Part shown: positions 43,140 to 53,400 of the stretch, in pieces
Layout of the letters: each line of letters starts with the position of its first letter
Position numbering within the stretch: the first letter of the stretch is position 1
Source: Pseudomonas aylmerensis
Lineage (GTDB): Bacteria; Pseudomonadota; Gammaproteobacteria; Pseudomonadales; Pseudomonadaceae
Direction of reading: 5' to 3'
Length of the DNA: 64,000 bases
Assembly: GCF_001702265.1 (NCBI RefSeq)
Contig: NZ_MAUE01000045.1
Coordinates: forward strand, 62,001 to 126,000
Position numbers and translations under genes: made by a program
Notes under the pieces: generated by a model
Seen by the model: the letters and a program-made list of their open reading frames with translations, nothing else
Told to the model about the DNA's origin: nothing
The model's database searches: none

Positions 43140-44519
43140 TCAATCCAATAACGAAAGGGTGACGGGTGTCAGGTGGTTATCTTCCACCCGCACTTGCAGT
43201 TGGCCTTCCCCGAGACGCGCGGTGAGGCGCTGGCCGGTGTGGGTCTGTGCGGCATTGCGAATGGCCTGGCCACGCTCGTCGAGCAGAATGCTGTAGCCAC
43301 GGCCGAGGGTCGCCAGCGGGCTGACAACTTGCAGCGTCTGCACCTGGCTTTGCAGTTGCAGGCGGCGCGCCTTGAGGCCCTCGCGCATGGCGCGGGGCAG
43401 GCGTTCGGCGAGGCTGTCCAGGCGTTGGCGCAACAGCGCCAGTTGACGGCCCGGGTGCTGACCGGCAAGGCGGGTTTCCAGGCGGATCAGGCGTTCGCGC
43501 CGGGTGTTGAGGCTGCGTTCGAAGGCGCGGCGCAGGCGCATGTCCAGGTCATCCAGGCGCTGGGCTTGCTGGCGCAGGCGCTCACCGGGATGGCGCAGGC
43601 GCCGGGCCATGCCTTCCAGGCGCAGGCGGTCGTGGCGCAGGCGGTTGCGCATCAGCATCACCAGACGGCGGTGCAGGTTTTCGACCTGGCGCACCAGGTG
43701 GCTGGCGTCGGGCGCGAGCAGTTCGGCGGCGGCGGAGGGCGTGGGCGCGCGCACGTCGGCGACGAAGTCACTGATCGATACATCCGTTTCATGGCCGACG
43801 GCACTCACGATCGGCGTGACACACGCATCCACCGCGCGGGCCACGGCCTCTTCGTTGAAGCACCAGAGGTCTTCCAGCGAACCGCCGCCACGCGCCAGGA
43901 TCAACGCATCGAAGCCACGCGCATCTGCAAGTTTCAGCGCTCGCACAATCTGAGGTATGGCTTCGCGGCCCTGCACGGCGGTGGGGATCAATGTCAGTTC
44001 GACGTTCGGGGCGCGGCGGCGGAACACGCTGATGATGTCGCGGATCACCGCGCCCGTCGGCGAACTGATAATGCCAATGCGTCGAGGGTGCGCCGGCAGC
44101 GGCACCTTGCGTTCGGCACTGAACAGGCCTTCGGCGCTGAGCTTTTCCTTCAAGGCATCAAAGGCCAGGCGCAGCGCGCCATCACCGGCCGGCTCCACGG
44201 TGTCGAGGATCAACTGGTAGTCGCCGCGGCCCTCGAACAGCGAGACCTTGCCACGCACCTTGACCGCCAGGCCGTCTTTCAACGCCTGGCGCACCCGCGC
44301 AGCGTTGTTGCGAAACAACGCGCAACGCACTTGGGCGCCGCTGTCCTTGAGGGTGAAATACACATGGCCGGAGGCCGGGCGCGCGAGGTTGGAGATCTCG
44401 CCCTCGACCCAGATATTGGTGAACACGTCTTCCAGCAACACCCGCGCGCGGCCGTTGAGCTGGCTGACAGTCAGGACTTCGCGGTCCAGGCCCAGACGGG
44501 CAAAGGGATCTTTAATCAT
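43140..44519 (-). CDS. xseA: exodeoxyribonuclease VII large subunit XseA
   Basis: Nuclease subunit that degrades single-stranded DNA to oligonucleotides. 459 aa. N-terminal OB fold (LTVSQLNGRARVLLEDVFTNIWVEGEISN), the catalytic segment with GIISSPTGAVIRDIISVFRRRAP and GHETDVSISDFVADVRAPTPSAAAEL, then a long coiled coil (about 275-400) and a C-terminal part. ATG 44519 gives the family N-terminus MIKDPFARLGL. The frame extends upstream but has no better start. The small subunit xseB is not nearby. Confidence 0.96.
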   Translation of the reverse strand: MIKDPFARLGLDREVLTVSQLNGRARVLLEDVFTNIWVEGEISNLARPASGHVYFTLKDSGAQVRCALFRNNAARVRQALKDGLAVKVRGKVSLFEGRGDYQLILDTVEPAGDGALRLAFDALKEKLSAEGLFSAERKVPLPAHPRRIGIISSPTGAVIRDIISVFRRRAPNVELTLIPTAVQGREAIPQIVRALKLADARGFDALILARGGGSLEDLWCFNEEAVARAVDACVTPIVSAVGHETDVSISDFVADVRAPTPSAAAELLAPDASHLVRQVENLHRRLVMLMRNRLRHDRLRLEGMARRLRHPGERLRQQAQRLDDLDMRLRRAFERSLNTRRERLIRLETRLAGQHPGRQLALLRQRLDSLAERLPRAMREGLKARRLQLQSQVQTLQVVSPLATLGRGYSILLDERGQAIRNAAQTHTGQRLTARLGEGQLQVRVEDNHLTPVTLSLLD

Positions 44520-44529
44520 GGGCGGCAGT

Positions 44530-45420
44530 TTATAGGCATTCGTGCAGGGTTTGACAGAACTGCTCCACCAGCGCACTCGGCGACTGCGGGCAGGCCAGGG
44601 CCACGGTGCTCAGGCAGTCCGGGTCGGCCAGGGGCAAAAAGTGCACGTTGGCGGGCGCGATGTCCTGCATGGATTTTGGTAACAAGGCAATACCGAAGCC
44701 GGCCTGGATCAGCTGCAGCTGGGTGGTCTTGCGCGACATCACCCGCGCGGCCTTGGGGAAAAATCCTGCGCGCATGCACAACTCGGCTGACAGATAACTC
44801 AATCCGCCGCGCTGCGGATGCGGGATCGAGATAAACGCCTGATCCTTGAGTTGGGCCAATTCGACCGGCGCCTGACTGCGCGCCAGGGGATGGTTCGGCG
44901 GTACCGCCAGCAGCAGTTGTTCACTGTATAAAGGCACTACTCGCACGCCTTCGCGCTGGCGCAGCACGGGCAGGCGCAACAGGCCCACTTCCAGGCGACC
45001 GTCGGCGATTTCTTCCAGTTGCGCTTCGGAGGACAGTTTGACGATGTCCATCGACACGCCGGGGCAGCGCGCGAGCCAAGTACTGATGCCCTCAAGCAAA
45101 GGCCCGCTCATCGGCACGGTGCTCGAATGGCTCAGGCGTAGCGTGCCGAGTTGGCCGTTGCCCACCTGCGTCGCCATTTCGCTGGCTTTGAGCAACTCGC
45201 TCAGCAGGTTGCGTGCACGCGGATAGAAGGCCTCACCGGCGGCCGTCAAGCGCGGCTGGCGCGCCGTGCGTTCGAACAGCGGGGTTTGCAGCTGGGTCTC
45301 CAGCTCCTTGATCTGCCGGCTCAGTGCCGATTGCGCGACAAACAGGCGCTCGGCGGCAGCGCTGAAACTGCCACTGTCGGCGATTTCGACGAAGTAGCGC
45401 AGTTGGCGGGTAGAGATCAC
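44530..45420 (-). CDS. LysR-family transcriptional regulator
   Basis: Regulator of 296 aa. Winged helix-turn-helix at the N-terminus (STRQLRYFVEIADSGSFSAAAERLFVAQSALSRQIKELE) and a periplasmic-binding-fold effector domain. It is divergent from the TauE/SafE permease 100 bases away, so it probably controls it; the inducer is unknown. Ends 11 bases before the xseA start. Confidence 0.92.
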   Translation of the reverse strand: MISTRQLRYFVEIADSGSFSAAAERLFVAQSALSRQIKELETQLQTPLFERTARQPRLTAAGEAFYPRARNLLSELLKASEMATQVGNGQLGTLRLSHSSTVPMSGPLLEGISTWLARCPGVSMDIVKLSSEAQLEEIADGRLEVGLLRLPVLRQREGVRVVPLYSEQLLLAVPPNHPLARSQAPVELAQLKDQAFISIPHPQRGGLSYLSAELCMRAGFFPKAARVMSRKTTQLQLIQAGFGIALLPKSMQDIAPANVHFLPLADPDCLSTVALACPQSPSALVEQFCQTLHECL

Positions 45421-45519
45421 GCGTCATGCCTTTTCGAGATGGGTGGAGGGCTTTGAAGATATTAGTCGCAACCCTCGCGAATGGCTAAAGTGATGGCCAT
45501 CTCTTACAAGGAATCACCC

Positions 45520-46287
45520 ATGGGCCCGGTTGAACTGATGAGTCAGTGGTCGTTTGGCGGTGTGGATTGGCTGGTGATCGGCCTGGGCATTGTCGTGGCC
45601 TACATCGTGTTTGGCATCGCCGGCTTCGGCACGGCGCTGGTAGCGGGGCCGATCCTGATCGTGTTCATGCCGCTGTCGAAGATCATCCCGCTACTGGTGC
45701 TGCTGGATTTTGTCGCGGCGTTTGGCAACCTGCTGCAGTCGCGCCGGGATGTGAACAAGCCGGAGCTGCTGCGGTTGCTGCCCTGCATGGCGATTGGCTG
45801 CACCCTGGGCGTGGTGTTCTTGCTCAACCTGCATTCGGACCTGTTGCTGCTGTTGATGGGGCTGTTTATCAGCGCCTACGCGATTTACAGCCTGGCCGTA
45901 AAGGCGCGGCCGACCCAGCTGGCGGCGGGCTGGGCGATCCCGATGGGCACGGTCGGCGGGCTGTTTGGTGCGTTGTTCGGCAGTGGTGGCTTTTTATATG
46001 CCATCTACCTCAACAGTCGCCTGCCCAAGGACGCGGCGCGCGCCACGCAAAGCGCGCTGATCAGTTGCAGCACGGTGGTGCGCTTGACGCTGTTCCTGAT
46101 TGCCGGGGTCTATGCGGATCTGCCGTTGCTGATGTTGGCGCTGTGCCTGTTGCCGGCGATGGCCCTGGGATTGTGGTGTGGGCGCAGGCTGACGATGCGC
46201 ATGTCTCGCGAGGCGTTCGTGCGGTTGGTGACATGGCTGGTGCTGGCGAGTGGGATTGCGTTGATCGGGCGGTATTTGAGTACTTGA
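45520..46287 (+). CDS. TauE/SafE (TSUP) family anion permease
   Basis: Inner-membrane permease, 255 aa with about eight membrane helices. Signature GIAGFGTALVAGPILIVFMPL in the first repeat and GSGGFLYAIYLNSRLPKDAARAT in the second. The family moves sulfite, sulfonates or related anions. ATG 45520 has AAGGA seven bases upstream; ATGs at 45481 and 45493 give extensions without membrane character. Divergent from a LysR regulator. Confidence 0.9.
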   Translation: MGPVELMSQWSFGGVDWLVIGLGIVVAYIVFGIAGFGTALVAGPILIVFMPLSKIIPLLVLLDFVAAFGNLLQSRRDVNKPELLRLLPCMAIGCTLGVVFLLNLHSDLLLLLMGLFISAYAIYSLAVKARPTQLAAGWAIPMGTVGGLFGALFGSGGFLYAIYLNSRLPKDAARATQSALISCSTVVRLTLFLIAGVYADLPLLMLALCLLPAMALGLWCGRRLTMRMSREAFVRLVTWLVLASGIALIGRYLST

Positions 46288-46329
46288 CCTGTGTGGGGCA
46301 GGGATTAAGCTGCCAGCCTTCAGGGCCTC

Positions 46330-46402
46330 TTCGCGAGCAAGCCCGCTCCCACATTTGAATCTATTCACAAATCAAAATGTGGGAGCGGGCTTGCTCGCGA
46401 AG
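46330..46402. repeat. REPIN-type inverted repeat
   Basis: Arms TTCGCGAGCAAGCCCGCTCC and its inverse GGAGCGGGCTTGCTCGCGAA separated by about 33 bases. Confidence 0.85.
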
Positions 46403-46437
46403 GCGCCAGACGGCACACCGCAGGACTCCCAGGCCTC

Positions 46438-46986
46438 ATGAACTCGCAAAGCATCCTTGTCCCGAAAATCTCCACCTTGCCCGTCCACGAACCCCGCGCC
46501 CGGGCGATCGTGCGTTGGCTGGTGCGCAAGAACATCATCAAGGAAGAGCTGACCACCTGCGGGCGCACCGGCAATCGCATGGGCTACGCCCTGGCCGATG
46601 GCGCGCGTGCCGTGGTGCTGCACCCCGAGGCGTTGCCGTTCAACGAGCCGATCAACGGCCTGGAGATCATCTACAAGCGCTGCATCTACACGCCGGCCAA
46701 GGGTTTCCTCGAAGAAGCCGGCTGCCCGGAGTGCCTCAAGGAAGTCGGCGAGGCGCTGTTCGAAAGCCTCGAAGACTGGATGCCCGGCCACACCGACAAC
46801 TTCACCTGCCCGCTGTGTGGGCATGAGGACGACATCAACGGGTTTCTTTTCCTGCAGGAATGCGGGTTTTCCAACCTGGGATTCATCTTCAACAACTGGG
46901 CCGAGGCGGGGTTCAAGCAGAGCTTTATCGACGAATTTGCCGATTGGCTCGATCAGAAGATGAGTTGGGTCAAGGTCGAGCTCTAA
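46438..46986 (+). CDS. hypothetical zinc-ribbon-type protein, 182 aa
   Basis: Protein often mis-labelled a sugar ABC ATPase in pseudomonads; it has no Walker motifs. The visible features are CPECL (about 97-101) and CPLCG (about 124-128), a pair suited to a zinc ribbon, within an otherwise alpha/beta-like sequence. No signal peptide. It stands between two REP elements upstream of guaB. Function unknown. Confidence 0.8.
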   Translation: MNSQSILVPKISTLPVHEPRARAIVRWLVRKNIIKEELTTCGRTGNRMGYALADGARAVVLHPEALPFNEPINGLEIIYKRCIYTPAKGFLEEAGCPECLKEVGEALFESLEDWMPGHTDNFTCPLCGHEDDINGFLFLQECGFSNLGFIFNNWAEAGFKQSFIDEFADWLDQKMSWVKVEL

Positions 46987-47006
46987 ACCACCGCCGTTCA
47001 ACGCTT

Positions 47007-47090
47007 TAGGAGCCCGGCTTGCCGGCGATGGCGCCCGAGGGTCGAGCGCAAGGCTCAGGGACTTCATCGCCGGCAAGCCGGCTCCTGCAG
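47007..47090. repeat. REPIN-type inverted repeat
   Basis: Arms TAGGAGCCCGGCTTGCCGGCGAT and ATCGCCGGCAAGCCGGCTCCT around a 35-base spacer, upstream of the guaB promoter. Confidence 0.8.
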
Positions 47091-47141
47091 TGGCTGTTTT
47101 TCTCCATCTATCAGTATTACCAAGTTTGTCAGAGTTTTACA

Positions 47142-47170
47142 TTGAGCCTGACAGGGTGCATGTATATAAT
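47142..47170 (+). promoter_or_regulatory. guaB promoter
   Basis: -35 TTGAGC (47142-47147), 17-base spacer, perfect -10 TATAAT (47165-47170), 37 bases before the guaB start. Confidence 0.8.
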
Positions 47171-47206
47171 GGCGCGCTTCCATTTTCCCGCTCGGGAGCC
47201 CCCGCG

Positions 47207-48676
47207 ATGCTGCGTATCAGCCAAGAAGCTCTGACATTCGACGACATTCTCCTAGTGCCCGGTTATTCCGAGGTGCTTCCTAACGAAGTCAGTCTCAAGA
47301 CCCGCCTAACCCGTGGCATCGAGCTGAATATTCCCCTGGTTTCCGCTGCCATGGACACCGTCACCGAAGCCCGTCTGGCCATCGCCATGGCTCAGGAAGG
47401 CGGCATCGGCATCATCCACAAGAACATGACTATCGAGCAGCAAGCTGCCGAAGTGCGCAAGGTCAAGCGTTACGAAGCCGGTGTGGTGAAAGATCCCATC
47501 ACTATCGAAGCCGACGCCACCGTGCGTGACCTGTTCGACCTGACCCGCCTGCACAACATCTCCGGCGTTCCGGTGCTGCACGATGGCGACCTGGTCGGCA
47601 TCGTCACTTCCCGTGACGTGCGTTTCGAGAACCGTCTTGAAGTTACCGTCCGCGAAGTGATGACGCCCAAAGAGCGTCTGGTCACTGTCAAGGAAGGCGC
47701 CGACAAGAACGATGTGCGCGAACTGCTGCACAAGCACCGCATCGAGCGCGTGCTGATCGTCGACGACAAATTCGCCCTCAAGGGCATGATGACCGTCAAC
47801 GACATCGAAAAAGCCAAGGCCTACCCGCTGGCCAGCAAGGATGACCAAGGTCGTCTGCGCGTGGGTGCTGCAGTCGGTACCGGTAAAGACACCGGCGACC
47901 GTGTTTCGGCCCTGGTGGCTGCCGGTGTTGACGTGGTGGTGGTCGACACGGCTCACGGTCACTCCAAAGGTGTGATCGACCGCGTTCGCTGGGTCAAACA
48001 GAATTTCCCTGAAGTACAGGTGATCGGCGGCAACATCGCCACCGGCGCTGCTGCCAAGGCCCTGGCCGAAGCCGGCGCCGACGCCGTCAAGGTCGGTATC
48101 GGCCCTGGCTCGATCTGCACCACGCGTATCGTCGCCGGTGTAGGCGTGCCGCAAATCAGCGCCATCGCCAACGTCGCCGCGGCCCTTGAAGGCACCGGCG
48201 TACCGTTGATCGCCGACGGCGGCATCCGTTTCTCCGGTGACCTGTCCAAGGCCATCGTTGCCGGTGCTTCCTGCGTGATGATGGGCTCGATGTTCGCCGG
48301 TACCGAAGAAGCGCCAGGCGAGATCGAACTGTTCCAGGGCCGTTCGTACAAGGCTTACCGCGGCATGGGTTCGCTGGGCGCCATGTCCCAGGCGCAAGGT
48401 TCCTCCGACCGCTACTTCCAGGACTCTTCGGCAGGCGCCGAGAAGCTCGTACCGGAAGGCATCGAAGGCCGTGTTCCGTACAAGGGCACCCTGAGCGCGA
48501 TCATCCATCAACTGATGGGCGGCCTGCGTTCCTCGATGGGCTACACCGGCAGCGCCGACATCGAAGAAATGCGCACCAAGCCTGAGTTCGTGCGGATCAC
48601 CGGTGCTGGCATGGCCGAGTCCCACGTCCACGACGTACAGATCACCAAGGAAGCGCCAAACTACCGCGTAGGTTGA
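47207..48676 (+). CDS. guaB: IMP dehydrogenase GuaB
   Basis: Oxidises IMP to XMP, the first committed step to GTP. 489 aa. The catalytic barrel is interrupted by a CBS pair (about residues 90-210); the catalytic Cys loop GPGSICTTRIV and the C-terminal flap (GRVPYKGT) are intact. ATG 47207 gives MLRISQEALTFDDILL; the upstream frame to 47090 overlaps the promoter. 82 bases before guaA. Confidence 0.98.
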   Translation: MLRISQEALTFDDILLVPGYSEVLPNEVSLKTRLTRGIELNIPLVSAAMDTVTEARLAIAMAQEGGIGIIHKNMTIEQQAAEVRKVKRYEAGVVKDPITIEADATVRDLFDLTRLHNISGVPVLHDGDLVGIVTSRDVRFENRLEVTVREVMTPKERLVTVKEGADKNDVRELLHKHRIERVLIVDDKFALKGMMTVNDIEKAKAYPLASKDDQGRLRVGAAVGTGKDTGDRVSALVAAGVDVVVVDTAHGHSKGVIDRVRWVKQNFPEVQVIGGNIATGAAAKALAEAGADAVKVGIGPGSICTTRIVAGVGVPQISAIANVAAALEGTGVPLIADGGIRFSGDLSKAIVAGASCVMMGSMFAGTEEAPGEIELFQGRSYKAYRGMGSLGAMSQAQGSSDRYFQDSSAGAEKLVPEGIEGRVPYKGTLSAIIHQLMGGLRSSMGYTGSADIEEMRTKPEFVRITGAGMAESHVHDVQITKEAPNYRVG

Positions 48677-48758
48677 GGCTTCCAGCAAATAGTTAAGTAA
48701 CCGGGGCTGTCTTATTCAGCCCCGAGTTGTTTCTGATTCATTAGACGAGACTGATCTC

Positions 48759-50336
48759 ATGGCCCTCGACATTCACGCCCACCGCATCCTGATCCTCGAC
48801 TTCGGTTCCCAGTACACCCAGCTGATCGCCCGCCGCGTGCGCGAAATCGGCGTGTACTGCGAACTGCATCCGTTCGACATGGATGACGAAGCGATTCGCG
48901 AATTCGCTCCAAAAGGCGTCATTCTCGCCGGCGGCCCCGAGTCCGTGCACGAAGCCAACAGCCCGCGTTGCCCACAGGCAGTGTTCGACCTGGGCGTGCC
49001 GGTCTTCGGTATCTGCTACGGCATGCAGACCATGGCCGAGCAACTGGGCGGCAAGGTCGAAGGTTCCGAGCTGCGTGAGTTCGGTTACGCGCGTGTCGAC
49101 GTGGTCGGCAAGAGCCGCCTGCTGGACGGCATCGAAGACCACATCGACGCCGACGGCCTGTTCGGCCTCGACGTATGGATGAGCCACGGTGACAAGGTCA
49201 CCAAGATGCCGGAAGACTTCCACATCCTGGCCAGCACCCCGAGCTGCCCGATCGCCGGCATGTTCAGCGACGAGCGTCGTTACTACGGCGTGCAGTTCCA
49301 CCCGGAAGTGACCCACACCAAGCAAGGCGGGCGCATCCTGTCGCGCTTCATCCTCGATATCTGCGAGTGTGAAGCCCTGTGGACTCCGTCGAAAATCGCT
49401 GAAGACGCCATTGCCCAGGTGCGCGCCCAGGTCGGCACCGACAACGTGTTGCTCGGCCTGTCCGGCGGCGTTGACTCCTCCGTGGTTGCTGCGCTGCTGC
49501 ACAAAGCCATCGGCGACCAACTGACGTGCGTGTTCGTCGACAACGGCCTGCTGCGCCTGCACGAAGGTGAGCAAGTGATGGCCATGTTCGCCGAGAACAT
49601 GGGCGTGAAGGTGATCCGCGCCAACGCTGAGGACCAGTTCCTCGACAACCTGGCCGGCGAGTCCGACCCTGAGAAGAAGCGCAAGATCATCGGTCGCACC
49701 TTCATCGACGTCTTCGATGCCCAGTCCAACAAGCTGGACAACATCAAGTTCCTCGCCCAGGGCACCATCTACCCTGACGTGATCGAGTCGGCCGGCGCCA
49801 AGAGCGGCAAGGCCCATGTGATCAAGTCCCACCACAACGTGGGTGGCCTGCCTGAGGAAATGAACCTCAAGTTGGTAGAACCGCTGCGCGAACTGTTCAA
49901 GGACGAAGTCCGCCGCCTCGGCCTGGAACTCGGCCTGCCGTACGACATGGTCTACCGCCACCCATTCCCTGGCCCGGGCCTGGGCGTGCGGATCCTCGGT
50001 GAAGTGAAGAAGGAATACGCCGACCTGCTGCGTCGCGCCGACCACATCTTCATCGAAGAACTGCGCAAGGCTGACTGGTACCACAAGGTCAGCCAGGCCT
50101 TCGTGGTGTTCCAGCCGGTCAAATCGGTTGGCGTTGTCGGCGATGGCCGTCGCTACGCATGGGTCGTGGCCCTGCGTGCGGTGGAAACCATCGACTTCAT
50201 GACCGCCCGTTGGGCACACCTGCCGTACGAACTGCTGGAAACCGTCAGCGGCCGTATCATCAATGAGATCGAAGGTATTTCGCGCGTGACTTATGACGTG
50301 TCGAGCAAGCCGCCGGCGACCATTGAGTGGGAATAA
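48759..50336 (+). CDS. guaA: GMP synthase (glutamine-hydrolysing) GuaA
   Basis: Aminates XMP to GMP. 525 aa. N-terminal class I glutamine amidotransferase with the catalytic Cys in FGICYGMQ, then the ATP pyrophosphatase P-loop SGGVDSSVVAAL and the dimerisation domain (FPGPGLGVRI). Operon partner of guaB. Confidence 0.98.
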   Translation: MALDIHAHRILILDFGSQYTQLIARRVREIGVYCELHPFDMDDEAIREFAPKGVILAGGPESVHEANSPRCPQAVFDLGVPVFGICYGMQTMAEQLGGKVEGSELREFGYARVDVVGKSRLLDGIEDHIDADGLFGLDVWMSHGDKVTKMPEDFHILASTPSCPIAGMFSDERRYYGVQFHPEVTHTKQGGRILSRFILDICECEALWTPSKIAEDAIAQVRAQVGTDNVLLGLSGGVDSSVVAALLHKAIGDQLTCVFVDNGLLRLHEGEQVMAMFAENMGVKVIRANAEDQFLDNLAGESDPEKKRKIIGRTFIDVFDAQSNKLDNIKFLAQGTIYPDVIESAGAKSGKAHVIKSHHNVGGLPEEMNLKLVEPLRELFKDEVRRLGLELGLPYDMVYRHPFPGPGLGVRILGEVKKEYADLLRRADHIFIEELRKADWYHKVSQAFVVFQPVKSVGVVGDGRRYAWVVALRAVETIDFMTARWAHLPYELLETVSGRIINEIEGISRVTYDVSSKPPATIEWE

Positions 50337-50371
50337 GCAAGGCGGGCCTGAATGGCCTGCGTTGAGTGAGT

Positions 50372-50398
50372 AAAAAGCCTGGCCTCGGCCAGGTTTTT
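50372..50398. terminator. Terminator after guaA
   Basis: AAAAAGCCTGGCC-TC-GGCCAGG-TTTTTT, bidirectional; lies between guaA and the convergent toxin gene. Confidence 0.9.
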
Positions 50399-50407
50399 TA
50401 TTGCCTA

Positions 50408-53400
50408 TCAGGCAGGAACCCGACTTTGCAGGCTCATGCCCATATTGGTAAGGGCGCTGGAGAGTTTTTCCAGGGTGGGGAAGTGCACCTCATGCACGCC
50501 TACCCAGGCGGGACGTTCGATGTAGAAGCTGCCGTCGACCAGCCGATTGATGGGCGTGGAGACGATCCCCCTGTCGCGGCTGTGGTGCAGCAAGGTGTAG
50601 TTGCCCTGGTTTTCGTCGATCACGTACATGCCCTTGCGAAACAGCAGTCGCTGGTTTTGCTCCAGCGTCCGGTGCACCCGCGGGGCTTCCACTTGTACGC
50701 GCAGGTCGGCATGCAGGGTGTCGAAGCTGTCGCCGACGCTTTCATGGCTGGGGGCGCTGTCGCGATCAATGGCGATGCCGGGGTCGATACGCACGTCGTG
50801 ACCCTGCCCCGGCAGCACCTCTTCTATACGCAGCCCGATCCCCCCTTCCAGCTCGCTGATACCGGCGAAGCCGTTGAAGGTGTTGATGTTTTTCGCGTCG
50901 GTGAGGACCAGCCATTTACCGCCGCCGTTCAGGGCTCTGTCGGTTTGCATGACGGTGTGGGCGAGGTAGTTGCTCATCGCTTGTTCTGAAAGGTCGGCGA
51001 TAGGGTTGGGGTATTTGTAGTGCGCTGCGCAGTCGAAGGCCTGCACGCGTATGCCGTTGGCCCTGGCTGCCTTGACCAGTTCCCGTTCATTGAATTGCCC
51101 GGCCGGGTCGGTGCCCAGTCGGCTCAGGTAGTTGTCGAGGTCTTCGGACATTTCCCCTGTGTGCCAATACTGGTTCAAGTCATCCTGGACGAAGTCGTTG
51201 AGCAGGCGGCGCATGTACAGGGTTTTCACGCCTTTGCGTGCAAAAAACGCTAGCTTTTCGATCACCAGGCGGGTGCTGGTAATACGGTCGAGGGTTTCAC
51301 CGATGGCGTAGCCCGGTATGGCGTCAGGCAGGCGTTCAAGCACTTCATCGAGGGTGGCGGTGGGTTCGAAAGCCGCCATAGCCGGACGAGGTGGTAATGG
51401 GGTCCAGGACAGCTCGTTGTAGAAGTCTTTCGCCGCTTGCAGCAGTTTGTTGTGTGTTGCGCTGAAGTAGTGGGTGAAGCGATCAATGTGGCTGAAGCGG
51501 CTGTGAACATGGGTTTCAGGCAGGCCCAATGCCCAGCGTTTGACCTCGGCACGGGTGGAGGGTGGGGTGTCGAATGGCGTGGTCACCCTGCGCAGTGGGT
51601 TGGTGGGCGCAATCGTCGGCTCCGGGGGCGGTGTGATGGGCGTGGGGGCCGGCACCCGAGCGGCTTTGCTGGAATTGCCGCCGCCGCCTTTCAAGCCGTT
51701 GACGGGCACCCGCTCCCATTTATCAAATTGATTGAGCCGCACTGGCAGCGAGCCGGAAAAACCGTGGGGGTTGTCCGGGTCGACGACGGCCCAATAACCA
51801 CGACCATTGGGGTCAGCCTGGTAGCGCACGTAATAAGCCTCATCGTTCAGCAGGATCGCGTGCTGTGCCATGTCGTCGGAGGACCTGAGGGTGTAGACCT
51901 GGTGGTACTTTCCCGGGGCAGTGTTGAGGGTTTCGCCTTCCAGTATGAGGTTGGTCTGGTAAGTGGCGGGCACTGCGGGTTCATAGGCGGCAGGTATGAC
52001 GGCAGGCTTTGCGGGTTCGGTCGCTGCAATCGGTTCAACTGCCCGAGTGTCGGCCACTTCAATGATATCCGGCATGACCCCGTCGGCTTTCAGCAGGCTC
52101 AGGTTGAATAACGTGTCGATGGCGCTGAGTATCGCACCCAGTTCTCCGGCGCGGCGTTCAGCCGGGGTTTTGCCGTTGATTGCCTGGTCGAGATTCAAGC
52201 CAAGATTGGCCATGCTGGCGCCCATGACCACCAGCGCCACTGGCCAGCCCGCCACGGCCATCGGGCCGAAGGTTTTGCCGAATGCATTCAGGTAACCGAT
52301 CCACAGTTTCTTGCGCAGGTCGCCATTACTGCGCAGGGAGAAATCGGCATCGTTGCGCATGCGCGCTTGGCTGGAGTGTGCCAGCCACGTGAATGCATCA
52401 CCCGTAATCGTCTGGTCGATCTGATTGATCAGGTGGTGATCCCAGGTGCCCCAGTCGATAAACAGTTGGTCGAGTTGGTGGTACAGGCCCTTGTCCACCC
52501 AGTCTGGCGGCAGGGTGCCCGCCAGGGCCTGGCCGGTGCGATAGATCAGCACCGGCGTGAGCAGCATTTGCTTCCAGGTAACGGCGTCGGTCTCGTCCTG
52601 CTGGACCTGGGCCGACAGGGGGAAGTGGGCCATGAAGCGTGCGCGTTTATCCGGGTGATTGGTCTGGTTCAGCAGCCAGAAATGCAGGTCGGCCGGTGTC
52701 TCGAAACAGTGGAAGGTCTGCGTCTCGCCGGGGATATAAAGGATTTGCCGGCCGTCGGCATCGATGATGCGCAGCAGGTCCGTGGCGATATGCCCGCCTA
52801 TATCCAGCGCCGCCACGCGCAGCCCGTGTGCCGAAGGTGCTTCGGTTTGCAGGTTGGGCAGCGTCGGCGGCCAGCGCAGGTTGCCAGCGCACGCGCTGAT
52901 GACGGTCTGCAACTGTGACGCGCTGAGCTGTCCGGCCTGCCGGGCTTGCAGGGCCTCGGCCAGGCAGTTGACCTTGGCCAGGGTGCGGAAGTGATCGAAG
53001 TGTGTGCGCCAGAAGGTCTCCGTGCGCGTGGTGTAGCGGTCGCAGAAGTTGATTGCCCAGAAGTCATTGAGCACTGCGCGAGCCGACAGTTGCACTTCGT
53101 TGTGGTGGTCGAACAGGCGCGCCTCGGCACCCTCGCGATAAAAACCGCCGTCGCCGTCGAGCAGGTCGGCGTTGTCCTGGTCGTGCACATTGAAACGGTG
53201 AATGACCAACTGCGTGAGGGTCATCGACTCTTGCGGTTTCTCGTTATGGCCCCAGCCGGTGAAGGTGGCAGGGTCGCTGTAGCCGCCCTTGAAGCGGTGC
53301 CAGTACAGGTGATCGGGATCCAGGGTTGCCAGGTCATGCCTGGCGAGAATTTCACACGCGGCCTCGCGGGCCATCGTCTGCATGTTCGGGCAGGCGTCCA